A DNA stretch of 64,000 nucleotides from Jannaschia sp. Os4 (GCF_016820245.1 NZ_JAFCAR010000004.1:434001-498000), one strand, 5' to 3'. Shown: positions 25,070 through 33,456, counted from the stretch's first letter. Translations and numbers: made by a program. The notes: a model not told the origin generated them from the sequence alone.

Positions 25070-25087
25070 GGGCAGGAGGACCTGCCC
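25070..25087 (+). promoter_or_regulatory. Hairpin enclosing the tpiA ribosome binding site
   Basis: GGGCAGG-AGGA-CCTGCCC is a perfect 7-bp stem whose loop and 5' arm contain the AGGAGG ribosome binding site of tpiA. In mRNA it would hide the site unless opened by ribosomes arriving from the upstream gene. Confidence 0.5.
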
Positions 25088-25089
25088 CG

Positions 25090-25845
25090 ATGACCCGAAC
25101 GACCCCGCGCAAGCTCGCCGCCGGAAACTGGAAGATGAACGGCTCGATGGCCGCGCTCGACGAGGCGCGCGCCGTGGCCGCCGCCGTGCCGGACGGCATC
25201 GACGCCCTGCTCTGCCCGCCCGCGACGCTGATCGGCCCGATGGCCGCCGCCGTGGAAGGGACGGCGCTGTCGGTCGGCGGGCAGGCCTGTCACGCCGCCG
25301 CCTCGGGCGCGCATACCGGCGACCTCTCGGCGGAAATGCTGGGCGAGGCGGGCGCGCGCTACGTGCTGTGCGGCCATTCCGAGCGGCGGACCGATCACGA
25401 GGAGACGGACGACATGGTGCGCGACCATGTCGCCGCGACGTGGCGCGCGGGGCTCGTGGCCGTGCTCTGCATCGGCGAGACGCTGGCGCAGCGCGATGCC
25501 GGCCACACCCTCGCGGTTCTGGGCGAGCAGCTCGTCGGCTCGCTGCCCGAGGGCGCGACGCCAGACAACCTCGTCATCGCGTACGAGCCGGTCTGGGCCA
25601 TCGGGACGGGCCGCGTGGCCGAGCCCGCGCAGGTGGCGGAGGTCCACGACGACCTGCGCGCCCGGCTGGGCGACATCTTCGGCGACGCGGGCGCGGGGTT
25701 CGCCCTGCTCTACGGCGGCTCGGTGAAGGCCTCGAACGCCCCCGACCTCTTCGCGCTGGCGAACGTGGACGGCGCGCTGGTGGGCGGCGCGTCGCTGAAG
25801 GCGACGGACTTCGTGCCGATCATGGAGGCGCTGGCCGCGTCCTGA
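25090..25845 (+). CDS. tpiA: Triose-phosphate isomerase
   Basis: Interconverts dihydroxyacetone phosphate and glyceraldehyde-3-phosphate. 251 residues with the three catalytic elements: K15 in AGNWKMNGS, histidine in VLCGHSERR and glutamate in IAYEPVWAIGTG, plus the phosphate-binding LLYGGSVKASNA and ALVGGASL. Full length. Immediately downstream of the iron-sulfur carrier gene; translation may be coupled through the hairpin at its ribosome binding site. A 14-bp-stem hairpin follows the stop. Confidence 0.97.
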   Translation: MTRTTPRKLAAGNWKMNGSMAALDEARAVAAAVPDGIDALLCPPATLIGPMAAAVEGTALSVGGQACHAAASGAHTGDLSAEMLGEAGARYVLCGHSERRTDHEETDDMVRDHVAATWRAGLVAVLCIGETLAQRDAGHTLAVLGEQLVGSLPEGATPDNLVIAYEPVWAIGTGRVAEPAQVAEVHDDLRARLGDIFGDAGAGFALLYGGSVKASNAPDLFALANVDGALVGGASLKATDFVPIMEALAAS

Positions 25846-25852
25846 CCGGGCG

Positions 25853-25884
25853 GCGCGCGGACGGGGTCGGCCCCGTCCGCGCGC
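25853..25884. terminator. Strong hairpin between tpiA and dctM
   Basis: Perfect 14-bp stem (arms 25853-25866 and 25871-25884) with a TCGG tetraloop, located between the stops of two convergent genes. No T run in either direction, so it may need Rho or act as an RNA 3'-end stabiliser. Confidence 0.7.
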
Positions 25885-25894
25885 CTGCCGCGGC

Positions 25895-27325
25895 TCAGCG
25901 CACGATCACCTCGGGCCCCATCACCAGCGTCGGGAGCCAGAGCGAGATCGCCGGCACGTAGGTCACGAGGATCAGGAACACGAACAGCACCGCGAGGAAG
26001 GGCAGCGCGGCCTTGACCACGCGCATCATCGACATGCCCGCCACGCCGGAGGTGACGAAGAGGTTCAGGCCCACGGGCGGGGTGATCATCCCGATCTCCA
26101 TGTTCACCACCATGATGATGCCGAGATGGATCGGGTCGATCCCGAGCTCGATGGCGATGGGGAACACGAGCGGGGCCACGATGACGAGCAGCCCGCTCGG
26201 CTCCATGAACTGGCCGCCGATCAGCAGGATGACGTTCACCACGATCAGGAAGGTGATCGGCCCCAGCCCCGCGCCCAGCATCGCCGCGGCGATGTTCTGC
26301 GGGATCTGCTCGTCGGTGAGGACGTGCTTCAGGATCAGGGCGTTGGCGATGATGAACATCAGCATGATGGTCAGCTTGCCCGCCTCCAGCAGCGTGTGCT
26401 TCGTGTCGCGGTGGACGAAGGCCGTGAGCAGCGCCCACGGGGCCTGCAGCAGGGACTTCGGCGTCCCCTCGACCGGACCGGCCACCGCCGCGCCCACCGA
26501 CTGGGCGGGCCGGGCCGCGAGCGGGCCGATGTCGCGGTAGACGAACATCGCCACCACGAAGGCGTAGACGGAGGCCACGGCGGCGGCCTCGGTGGGCGTG
26601 AAGATCGCGCCGGTGACGCCGGGGACGCCGTAGATGCCGACCATGATGACGGCGATCAGGGTGAGGCCCCAGAACGCCTCGCGGAACGCGGCCCAGATCT
26701 CGCCCCAGCCGGCGAAGTCGCCCTTGGGCATGTCCTTGATCGTGGCGATCACCCAGATCGTCACCATCAGGAAGAAGCCCGCGAGGAGGCCGGGGATCAC
26801 CCCGGCGAGGAACATGCGCCCCACCGAGACGTCCGTGGCGGACGCGTAGACGACCATCACGATCGACGGGGGGATCAGGATGCCAAGCGTCCCCGCGTTG
26901 CAGATGACGCCCGCCGCGAAGTCCTTGGTGTAGCCCGCCTGCTTCATCGCCGCGATGACGATGGTGCCGATGGCGACCACGGTGGCGGGGCTGGAACCCG
27001 ACAGCGCGGCGAACATCATGCAGGCGAACACGCCGGCGATGGCCAGCCCGCCCCGCAGGTGGCCCACGCAGGCGATGGAGAAGCGGATGATCCGCCGCGC
27101 CACGCCGCCCGTCGACATGAAGGACGAGGCGAGGATGAAGAACGGGATCGCGAGCAGCGTGTAGTGGCCCGCCATCGCCTGGTAGTAGCTCTGCGCGATG
27201 CTCGCGAGCGACGTGTCCGAGAACGCCAGCAGGAAGACGATGGACGAGAAGCCAAGCGCCACGGCGATGGGGACGCCGAGGAGCAGGAGGCCGATGATCA
27301 TCGTGAACAGGAGGACGACGTCCAT
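25895..27325 (-). CDS. dctM: TRAP transporter large permease
   Basis: 476 residues, about 12 membrane helices, forming the Na+-coupled channel of a TRAP importer with DctQ and DctP. Characteristic stretches are MAGHYTLLAIPFFILASSFMSTGGVARRI, ALSGSSPATVVAIGTIVIAAM, GTLGILIPPSIVMVVY, FTPTEAAAVASVYAFVV and GMITPPVGLNLFVTSGVAG. A cytoplasmic insert of some 50 residues after about residue 270 makes it longer than the usual 425-430. Starts 3 bp after dctQ ends, so the two are cotranscribed. Substrate probably a C4-dicarboxylate or similar organic acid, given the dctB/dctD-like neighbours. Confidence 0.95.
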   Translation of the reverse strand: MDVVLLFTMIIGLLLLGVPIAVALGFSSIVFLLAFSDTSLASIAQSYYQAMAGHYTLLAIPFFILASSFMSTGGVARRIIRFSIACVGHLRGGLAIAGVFACMMFAALSGSSPATVVAIGTIVIAAMKQAGYTKDFAAGVICNAGTLGILIPPSIVMVVYASATDVSVGRMFLAGVIPGLLAGFFLMVTIWVIATIKDMPKGDFAGWGEIWAAFREAFWGLTLIAVIMVGIYGVPGVTGAIFTPTEAAAVASVYAFVVAMFVYRDIGPLAARPAQSVGAAVAGPVEGTPKSLLQAPWALLTAFVHRDTKHTLLEAGKLTIMLMFIIANALILKHVLTDEQIPQNIAAAMLGAGLGPITFLIVVNVILLIGGQFMEPSGLLVIVAPLVFPIAIELGIDPIHLGIIMVVNMEIGMITPPVGLNLFVTSGVAGMSMMRVVKAALPFLAVLFVFLILVTYVPAISLWLPTLVMGPEVIVR

Positions 27326-27328
27326 GGG

Positions 27329-28102
27329 TCAGCTCCGGGTGCGGTCGGTCAGGGGCGGCGGGGCGCCCTCGAACAGCGAGGTGGCGGTCTCGGCGCGCTC
27401 GGCCTCGCGGTTGGCGGTGGCGGCCTCCTCGACGGCGTCCTCCGCCTCGTGGGAGACGATGAGGCTCGACCGGGTGCCGCGGACGATGGCGGTGACGGCC
27501 TGCCCGATGCGGAACAGCATGAGGCCCACGCCGAAGGGCAGCATCGCGTAGGGCAGCGCCCGGGGCAGCTTCTCGAACGGGTCGTCCTCAGGGACGAGGA
27601 GCCATGCCTCGAGGGGGCCGCGCAGGAATTCGGGGAAGGGCACCTGATCCGTGGGCGTGTAGCCTTGGAAGTGCCACGGCTTCATCTCGCGGAAGCCGGT
27701 CGGGACCACCCGGCCCTCGAACGGGGCGAAGTTGCCGAACGGTGCCCAGAAGTCCCAAGCCCCCTTCAGCAGCAGCAGGCCGTAGGCGACCGTGACGGCG
27801 CCCGCCACGAGCGCGCAGACGCGCGCGGCGCGGGAGGGCAGCGCGTTCGTCAGCGCGTCGACGCCGAGATGCGCGGTGATCTTGAACCCGTAGGCCACGC
27901 CGAAGATCACGAGCCACGCGAAGAGGATCAGGACGACCTCGAGCCCCCAAAGGAGCGAGGAGTTGAAGCCGTAGCGCATCACGACGTTGGCGAAGGTCAC
28001 GAGGACCATGCCGCCGAGGAAGAGCGCGATGGCCGTCTCCTCGATCTCGTTGACGATGCGCGAGAGCCGTCCCTTCGGCTCCCAGCGGGTCGCGGCGCTC
28101 AT
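27329..28102 (-). CDS. dctQ: TRAP transporter small permease
   Basis: 257 residues with four membrane helices: LSRIVNEIEETAIALFLGGMVLVTFANVVMRYGF is the DctQ hallmark first helix and loop, followed by WGLEVVLILFAWLVIFGVAYGF. Between helices 3 and 4 there is an extra segment of about 70 residues (NFAPFEG to PFEKLPRALPY), absent from short DctQ proteins but frequent in marine alphaproteobacterial ones. A charged C-terminal tail follows. Lies 56 bp behind dctP, with a hairpin in between, and 3 bp before dctM. Confidence 0.92.
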   Translation of the reverse strand: MSAATRWEPKGRLSRIVNEIEETAIALFLGGMVLVTFANVVMRYGFNSSLLWGLEVVLILFAWLVIFGVAYGFKITAHLGVDALTNALPSRAARVCALVAGAVTVAYGLLLLKGAWDFWAPFGNFAPFEGRVVPTGFREMKPWHFQGYTPTDQVPFPEFLRGPLEAWLLVPEDDPFEKLPRALPYAMLPFGVGLMLFRIGQAVTAIVRGTRSSLIVSHEAEDAVEEAATANREAERAETATSLFEGAPPPLTDRTRS

Positions 28103-28128
28103 GGTCGTCCTCCCCCCCAGACGATGAA

Positions 28129-28150
28129 GGCCCGCCCCGGAGGGCGGGCC
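28129..28150 (-). terminator. Hairpin between dctP and dctQ
   Basis: Perfect 9-bp stem GGCCCGCCC / GGGCGGGCC with a 4-base loop, eight bases after the dctP stop and followed on the minus strand by TTCATC. It probably attenuates or protects the 5' part, so the binding protein is made in excess over the permeases. Confidence 0.65.
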
Positions 28151-28158
28151 AGGCGCGA

Positions 28159-29163
28159 TCAGTTGGTCGCGTTGTAGGACTGGGCCGCGTCGATCACGTC
28201 CTGCCCGATGTCGCCGGCGAACTGCTCCCAGACGGGCGCCATCGCGTCGACCCACGCCTGCCGCTGCTCGGCGGTCAGTTCGCGGATGACGCCGCCGTTG
28301 TCGAGGATCGACTGGCGCGCCTCCTGGTTCACGGCCTCGGATTCGGCGTTCCGGGTCTCGGTGACCTCGCCGAGGATCGTCATGAACTGCTCGCGCACCT
28401 CGGGGTCGAGGCTGTCGAGGAAGTCCACCGAGGCCACGACGAGGTAGTCGATGATGCCGTGGTTGGTCTCGGAGATGCCGTCCTGCACCTCGAAGAACTT
28501 CTGGCCCCAGATGTTGGACCACGTGTTCTCCTGCCCGTCGACGACGCCGGTCTGCAGCGCGCCGTAGACCTCCGAGAAGGCCATCGGCTGCGGAGAGGCG
28601 CCCATCGCCTCCATCTGCGCGATCAGCACGTCGGAGGCCTGCACGCGGAACTTGAGGCCGTTGGCGTCCGTCGGCACCTCGAGCGGCACGTTGGCGGACA
28701 TCTGCTTCATGCCGTTGTGCCAGAACGCGAGGCCCTGCAGGCCGCGGCGCTGCATGGAGTCGAGCAGCGCGGCCCCGTCCTCGGAGTTCTGGAAGCGGTC
28801 CACCGCGGCGATGTCGTCGAACATGAAGGGCAGGTCGAAGACCTGGAACGCCTTGGTGAAGTTCTCGAACTTCGACAGCGAGGGCGCGGCCAGCTGGACG
28901 TCGCCCTGCAGCATCGCCTCCAGCACCTGGTCGTCGTTGTAGAGCGACGACTGCGGGAAGACCTCCATGCACATGGTGCCGTCCATCTCGCTGTTCACGC
29001 GCTCGGCGAGGAGCGACGCGGCGAGGCCCTTGGGGTGGCGGTCGGAGTTGGTGACGTGGCTGAACTTCACGACGATCTCGCCGTCGGAGCATTCGGCGAA
29101 GGCGGCGGTGGTGCCGGTCACGGCGATGATCGCCGCGACTGCGGCGGTGGTGAACGTCTTCAT
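28159..29163 (-). CDS. dctP: TRAP transporter substrate-binding protein
   Basis: 334 residues, exported (signal peptide MKTFTTAAVAAIIAVTGTTAAFA). Mature part is a DctP-type binding protein: IVVKFSHVTNSDRHPKGLAASLLAERVN at the start, VFPQSSLYNDDQVLEAMLQGDVQLAAPSLSKF, FDLPFMF, GLKFRVQASDVL with the conserved substrate-carboxylate arginine, and EVYGALQTGVVDGQENTW. Captures an organic acid in the periplasm and delivers it to DctQM. ATG has TGGGAGGAA upstream. Transcribed away from the dctBD-like genes, after a 193-bp region containing two palindromes. Confidence 0.95.
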   Translation of the reverse strand: MKTFTTAAVAAIIAVTGTTAAFAECSDGEIVVKFSHVTNSDRHPKGLAASLLAERVNSEMDGTMCMEVFPQSSLYNDDQVLEAMLQGDVQLAAPSLSKFENFTKAFQVFDLPFMFDDIAAVDRFQNSEDGAALLDSMQRRGLQGLAFWHNGMKQMSANVPLEVPTDANGLKFRVQASDVLIAQMEAMGASPQPMAFSEVYGALQTGVVDGQENTWSNIWGQKFFEVQDGISETNHGIIDYLVVASVDFLDSLDPEVREQFMTILGEVTETRNAESEAVNQEARQSILDNGGVIRELTAEQRQAWVDAMAPVWEQFAGDIGQDVIDAAQSYNATN

Positions 29164-29252
29164 TCTATTCCTCCCATTGGCGCACGGTCCTCCCCGCGCG
29201 CCGGTGAACGTTGGCTAACGGCTGCCACGCCCGCCACAAGGACGAAAGGTGG

Positions 29253-29262
29253 AACACGTGTT
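29253..29262. promoter_or_regulatory. 10-bp palindrome in the dctP upstream region
   Basis: AACACGTGTT is self-complementary and lies about 90 bp before the dctP start codon, between the putative upstream activator site and the gene. It could be a regulator half-pair site or part of the promoter region. No protein is assigned. Confidence 0.35.
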
Positions 29263-29337
29263 TACAATACCTTGGGCAGCGACCTTCACGTGGCTTCGGT
29301 GCGCCGTCCCACTTCCCGCACGCCCGGACGGGGCGGT

Positions 29338-29355
29338 TGTGCGGAATCCCGCACA
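29338..29355. promoter_or_regulatory. Perfect inverted repeat resembling a DctD upstream activator site
   Basis: TGTGCGG-AATC-CCGCACA, 18 bp, begins 175 bp upstream of dctP and ends one base before the stop codon region of the dctD-like gene. The sequence is very like the TGTGCGG...CCGCACA operators known for rhizobial DctD. A looser GTGCG...CGCAC pair lies about 30 bp closer to dctP. Confidence 0.6.
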
Positions 29356-29356
29356 C

Positions 29357-30568
29357 TCACACGCCCCGGTAGTCCTCCGCCCGCAGCCCGTGGCGCGCGA
29401 GCTTGTCGTAGAAGGTCTTCCGCGGCAGGTCCAAGTCGCGCGCCGCCTCCGTCGCGTGGCCGCCATGCCGGGTCAGCGCCTCCACGAGGATCGAGCGCTC
29501 CACGGCCCGCATCCGCTCGGCGAGGCCGCCGCTCGACGGCGCGGCCTCCTCCTCCATGCCCATCGCGAAGCGCATCGCGTGGTTCATCAGGGCCCGCGCG
29601 TTGCCCGGCCAGTCGCGCGCCATCAGGCGGGCCCGCATGTCGGGCGGCACCTCCGGCACGGCGAGGTCCGCCTGCTCGCAGGACTGGGCGAGGTAGCGCG
29701 AGAACAGGACCGGTATGTCCTCGGGCCGCTCCCGGAGCGAGGGGATGCGGACGCGCAGGCCCTCCAGCCGGTAGAACAGCTCCGCCTCCAGAGGACCGAG
29801 CAGCGCGTCCGGCGCCTCGTTGGTGGCGGCGAGGAGGCGCGGCTCGTCGAGGTCGGCCAGCAGGAACTGCGCGTCGCGGGGCAGCGCCTCGATCCGGTCG
29901 AGGTAGAGCGAGCCCCCCTCGGCCGTGGCCAAGGCGTCCGACAGGCGCGCGGCGTCGAGGCCGGGCGCGGCCCGCTTGACGAAGGGGCCGCCCGCGCGGG
30001 GCGACAGCAGGTGGATCACCTCCGCCACCTTCGGGGTGCCGGTCCCCGGCTCGCCGTGGATCAGGACGGGTCCCGCGCCCCGCGCCACCGCCCGCGCGCG
30101 GTCGCGCAGGGCGGCGGCCTGCGGCGAGATGCCGAACAGGATGCGCGCCGCCGCGTCGCCGCCTTCCAGCGACCTCTGGGCGGCCCGCTGCGCCAAGGCG
30201 GAGCGGCGGACGCCCAGCGCGCGGCGCACCGTCTCGACGAGGGCGTCGGGGTCGGCGGGCTTCTCCATGAAGGCGAAGGCCCCCTCCGACAGGCCGCGCA
30301 CGGCCGAGGGCACGTCCCCCTCGCCCGTCAGGAGGATCACGGGCAGGTCGGGGTCGACGCCCCGCGCGTGCGACAGGAGGTGGAACCCGTCCCGGCCCGG
30401 CATCCGCACGTCCGACAGGATCACGCCGGGGAAGTCGCGCACGATGCGGTCCTTGGCGGCGACGAAGCTGGAGGCGGCGAGCACGGCGAGGTCCGCGAGG
30501 TCGAGCGTCTGGGCCAAGGCCTCGCGGACGCTGGCGTCGTCCTCGACGAGGAGCACGTCCGGCGTCAT
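29357..30568 (-). CDS. DctD-like response regulator with degenerate AAA+ domain
   Basis: 403 residues. Receiver domain 1-120 with phospho-acceptor D53 (ILSDVRMPG) and K103; central NtrC-type AAA+ region 150-320; Fis-type HTH 355-395 (VEALTRHGGHATEAARDLDLPRKTFYDKLARHGL). The AAA+ part is broken as an ATPase: Walker A is GEPGTGTP (172-179) with no lysine in place, Walker B is LYLDR (D224-R225) instead of LDE, and the GAFTGA loop that contacts sigma-54 is absent between residues 194 and 210. It therefore should not activate sigma-54 promoters, but can still be phosphorylated and bind DNA. It overlaps the kinase gene by ATGA and lies upstream of dctP. Confidence 0.9.
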   Translation of the reverse strand: MTPDVLLVEDDASVREALAQTLDLADLAVLAASSFVAAKDRIVRDFPGVILSDVRMPGRDGFHLLSHARGVDPDLPVILLTGEGDVPSAVRGLSEGAFAFMEKPADPDALVETVRRALGVRRSALAQRAAQRSLEGGDAAARILFGISPQAAALRDRARAVARGAGPVLIHGEPGTGTPKVAEVIHLLSPRAGGPFVKRAAPGLDAARLSDALATAEGGSLYLDRIEALPRDAQFLLADLDEPRLLAATNEAPDALLGPLEAELFYRLEGLRVRIPSLRERPEDIPVLFSRYLAQSCEQADLAVPEVPPDMRARLMARDWPGNARALMNHAMRFAMGMEEEAAPSSGGLAERMRAVERSILVEALTRHGGHATEAARDLDLPRKTFYDKLARHGLRAEDYRGV

Positions 30569-32205
30569 TCGGCCGCCAGCCCGCCGGTCGCCGCGACGAC
30601 CGGGCGGAGGGTCATCTCGAACACCGCGCCATGCGTCCCGTTGCGCGCGGCGAGCGTGCCGCCGAAGCCCTCGACGATCCCGTAGGAGAGCGACAGGCCG
30701 AGGCCGAGCCCCGCGCCCACCTCCTTCGTGGTGTAGAACGGGTCGAACACGCGGTCGGGCTCGGCGAGGCCGGGGCCGGTGTCGGCGACCGTCAGCGTGG
30801 GCGGGTCCGCCTCAAGGGCGAGGGTCAGCGTCCCCTGCCCCCCCATCGCGTCCGCCGCGTTGCCGATCAGGTTGGCCAGCACCTGCCCCAGCCGCACCTC
30901 GCCCCCCATCGCCATCACCGGCGCGTCGGGGGCGATCACCACCGTCTCCAGCCCCGCGCGGCGCGGGGCGGTGACGTCGAGCGCGTCGTCGAGCACCGCG
31001 CGCAGGTCCGTGGGCGCGGCGGGATGCGGATCGGCGCGGGCGAAGGCGCGCAGGTTCGCGATGATGCGCCCCGCGCGGCGGGCGAGGTCGTCGATCTTGG
31101 CGAGGTTGTCGGCCGCCGCCTCCGTGCGCCCGCGCTCGAGGAAGGTCGCCCCGTTCCGGGCGAAGGACCGGATCGCCATGAGGGGCTGGTTCAGCTCGTG
31201 GGAGATACCCGCCGACATCCGGCCCAGCGCGCCCAGCTTGGTCGCCTGCACGAGGTCCGCCTGCGTCCGGGTGAGCGCGGCCTCGGCCTCGCGCCGCTCT
31301 TGGATCTCGGCGGTGAGCGCCTCGGTCCGGGCCGCGACGCGGGCCTCCAAGGTGGCGTTGGCGCGGGCCAGCGTCCGGCGCCGCTCCCAGAGGAACAGCA
31401 GCGCCGCGCCCAGCACGAGCAGCGCGGCGGCGACTATGCCGGCGCGGGCGAAGGCCAGCGCGCGGGCGGGGGCGGCGTCGGCGTAGAGGTCCGCCACGAG
31501 GCCCAGCACCGGCACGTCGCGGGCCACGTGCAGCGCGTCGCGCGGGACGTAGCGCCCCCCCTCGATGCGGCGCAGGTCGTGGCCGAGTTCCGGCGTCAGG
31601 ACCTGCGCGGGCGGGCCGTTCAGGAGTTCCGTGCGGCTGGAGGCGACGACGCGCCCGTAGGGGGTGGCGAAGGTGAAGGCGTGGGGCTCGGCCCGCCAGT
31701 CCGCCTCGATCCGCCCGAGGTCGCGCACCACGACGATGGCCCCCGCCACGCGCCCGTCCGGGCCGAAGACAGGCGCCCCGTGGGTGTAGGCGCGCCCCAC
31801 GTCGGGGCCGCCGCCCAGCGCGCCCTGCATGGCGCGGGCGAACCACGGCGCGCCCGCGATGGAGCCCGCGCGCCCCGTGGCGGAGGCGCGGATCGCGCCG
31901 TCGGTGTCCACGAGGAGGATGTCGGCGGAGCGGGTCCGATCGGCCGTGCGGCGCAGCAGGGCCTGCGCGGGAACGGCCGGTCCGCCGTCGAGCCGGTCGC
32001 GGACGCGCGCCGCGTCGGCGAGCAGGACGGCCACGTCGCGAGAGCGCTGCAGTTCCAGCACGAGCCGCTCGACCGCGAGGTCGAGGTCCGCGCGCCCGCC
32101 GGCGGCGGCGGCGTCGAGCGCGTCGCGCAGCTCCGAGCGGTGCACGCCCCACGCCACGGCGGCGACCGTGGCGAGGTACGCGAGGATGAGGGCGGCGCGG
32201 CGCAT
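30565..32205 (-). CDS. DctB-like sensor histidine kinase
   Basis: 546 residues. An N-terminal membrane helix (RRAALILAYLATVAAVAWGV), a periplasmic double-PAS-type sensor of about 220 residues, a second helix (AGIVAAALLVLGAALLFLW), a coiled segment, then the kinase core: H box GISHELNQPLMAIRSFARN, N box LANLIGNAADAM, G1 VADTGPGL and G2 GLGLGLSLSYGIVEGFGG. This matches DctB, which senses external C4-dicarboxylates. Start at 32205 (MRRAAL) puts the first helix at the N-terminus; an ATG 25 codons upstream would overlap the P450 start. No strong ribosome binding site is seen for either. Coupled to the downstream regulator gene. Confidence 0.88.
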   Translation of the reverse strand: MRRAALILAYLATVAAVAWGVHRSELRDALDAAAAGGRADLDLAVERLVLELQRSRDVAVLLADAARVRDRLDGGPAVPAQALLRRTADRTRSADILLVDTDGAIRASATGRAGSIAGAPWFARAMQGALGGGPDVGRAYTHGAPVFGPDGRVAGAIVVVRDLGRIEADWRAEPHAFTFATPYGRVVASSRTELLNGPPAQVLTPELGHDLRRIEGGRYVPRDALHVARDVPVLGLVADLYADAAPARALAFARAGIVAAALLVLGAALLFLWERRRTLARANATLEARVAARTEALTAEIQERREAEAALTRTQADLVQATKLGALGRMSAGISHELNQPLMAIRSFARNGATFLERGRTEAAADNLAKIDDLARRAGRIIANLRAFARADPHPAAPTDLRAVLDDALDVTAPRRAGLETVVIAPDAPVMAMGGEVRLGQVLANLIGNAADAMGGQGTLTLALEADPPTLTVADTGPGLAEPDRVFDPFYTTKEVGAGLGLGLSLSYGIVEGFGGTLAARNGTHGAVFEMTLRPVVAATGGLAAE

Positions 32206-32278
32206 GAGCAAGGTATGCGGGGCGCGGGCGCCCGACCGCAACCTTGACCGCAAGGTCTCAGGCGGCGACGGGACCGGC

Positions 32279-33445
32279 ATGGAGCGCTTCGACCAGGACC
32301 CGACCGACCCCGCCTTCGTCGCCGACCCCTACCCGTTCTACGACCGCCTGCGCGCGAGCGGCCCCTTGGCGTGGTGGGATGCCTACGCGATGCCCGTCGC
32401 GGCGGGCCATGCCGAGGTCTCGGCGCTGCTGCGCGACCGGCGGCTGGGGCGCGAGGATCCGTCCCCCCCGGCGCGGCCCGCGCATCAAGCGGGGTTCTGG
32501 GCCGTCGAGGACCATTCCATGCTCGAGCTGGAGCCGCCACGCCACACCCGCCTGCGGGCGCAGGTGCTGCGCGCCTTCACCTCGCGGCGGGTAGCGGCGC
32601 TGGGGCCGGAGATCGCGGCCTTGGCCGAGGAGCTGGTCGCGGCGTTCCCCGCAGGGCCGTTCGACCTGCTCGACGCCTTCGCGCGGCCCCTGCCCGTCCG
32701 GGTCATCGCCCGCCTCCTCGGCGTGCCCGAGGCAGACGCGCCGTCGCTGCTGTCGTGGTCCAACGCGATGGTCGGCATGTACCAAGCGGGCCGGACCCGC
32801 GCGATGGAGGAGGCGGCCGCGCGCGCGGCGTCGGAGTTCTCGGCCTATCTCGGGGACGTCCTGCGGACGCGGGCGACCGCCCCGCGCGACGACCTGATCT
32901 CGGCGCTCCTCGCCGTCGAGGCCGAGGGCACCCTGTCGCGCCCGGAGGTGGTCGCGACCTGCATCCTGCTACTCAACGCGGGCCACGAGGCGACGGTCCA
33001 CACGCTCGGCAACGGGGTCGCGGGGCTCTGCGCCGCCGGCCTCTGGGGCGCGGAGATCACGCCCGCGCTGGTGGAGGAGGTGCTCCGCCACGACCCGCCG
33101 CTGCACCTCTTCACCCGCTACGCGACCGAGGAGGTGGAGTTGTTCGGCCACCGCCTCGCGCGGGGCGACCAAGTGGGCCTGCTGCTGGGTGCCGCGAACC
33201 GCGACCCGGCGGCCTACGCCGATCCCGCCCGGTTCGACCCCGCCCGGTTCCCCGATGCCGCGACCTCCACCAGCTTCGGGGCGGGGCTGCACTTCTGCCT
33301 CGGCGCGCCGCTCGCGCGGCTGGAGCTATTGGAGGGCTTGCGCGTGCTCGCGGCCCGCTGCCCCGGCCTGCGCGTGGCCGAGGAGCCGCGCTACGCCCCG
33401 ATCTACCACTTCCACGGTCTGGAGCGCCTGGTCGTGGCGGCCTGA
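32279..33445 (+). CDS. Cytochrome P450
   Basis: 388 residues, soluble bacterial class. I-helix LLNAGHEATVHTLGN with the AGxxT oxygen-activation motif, K-helix ExxR in LVEEVLRHDPP, and haem-binding loop FGAGLHFCLGAPLARLEL with the cysteine ligand near residue 343. N-terminal DPTDPAFVADPYPFYDRLRASGP is typical of class I P450s that use ferredoxin. No ferredoxin or reductase gene is adjacent, so electrons must come from elsewhere. Substrate unknown. It is divergent from the DctB-like kinase with 73 bp between starts, and a hairpin follows the stop. Confidence 0.95.
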   Translation: MERFDQDPTDPAFVADPYPFYDRLRASGPLAWWDAYAMPVAAGHAEVSALLRDRRLGREDPSPPARPAHQAGFWAVEDHSMLELEPPRHTRLRAQVLRAFTSRRVAALGPEIAALAEELVAAFPAGPFDLLDAFARPLPVRVIARLLGVPEADAPSLLSWSNAMVGMYQAGRTRAMEEAAARAASEFSAYLGDVLRTRATAPRDDLISALLAVEAEGTLSRPEVVATCILLLNAGHEATVHTLGNGVAGLCAAGLWGAEITPALVEEVLRHDPPLHLFTRYATEEVELFGHRLARGDQVGLLLGAANRDPAAYADPARFDPARFPDAATSTSFGAGLHFCLGAPLARLELLEGLRVLAARCPGLRVAEEPRYAPIYHFHGLERLVVAA

Positions 33446-33456
33446 CGGTCGCCCCG

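Noticed and set aside
29164-29337. Sigma-54 promoter for dctP (TGGCAG...AGC on the minus strand)
   Set aside because: Spacing between GG and GC is one base short and the -12 element is poor, so it was not annotated.
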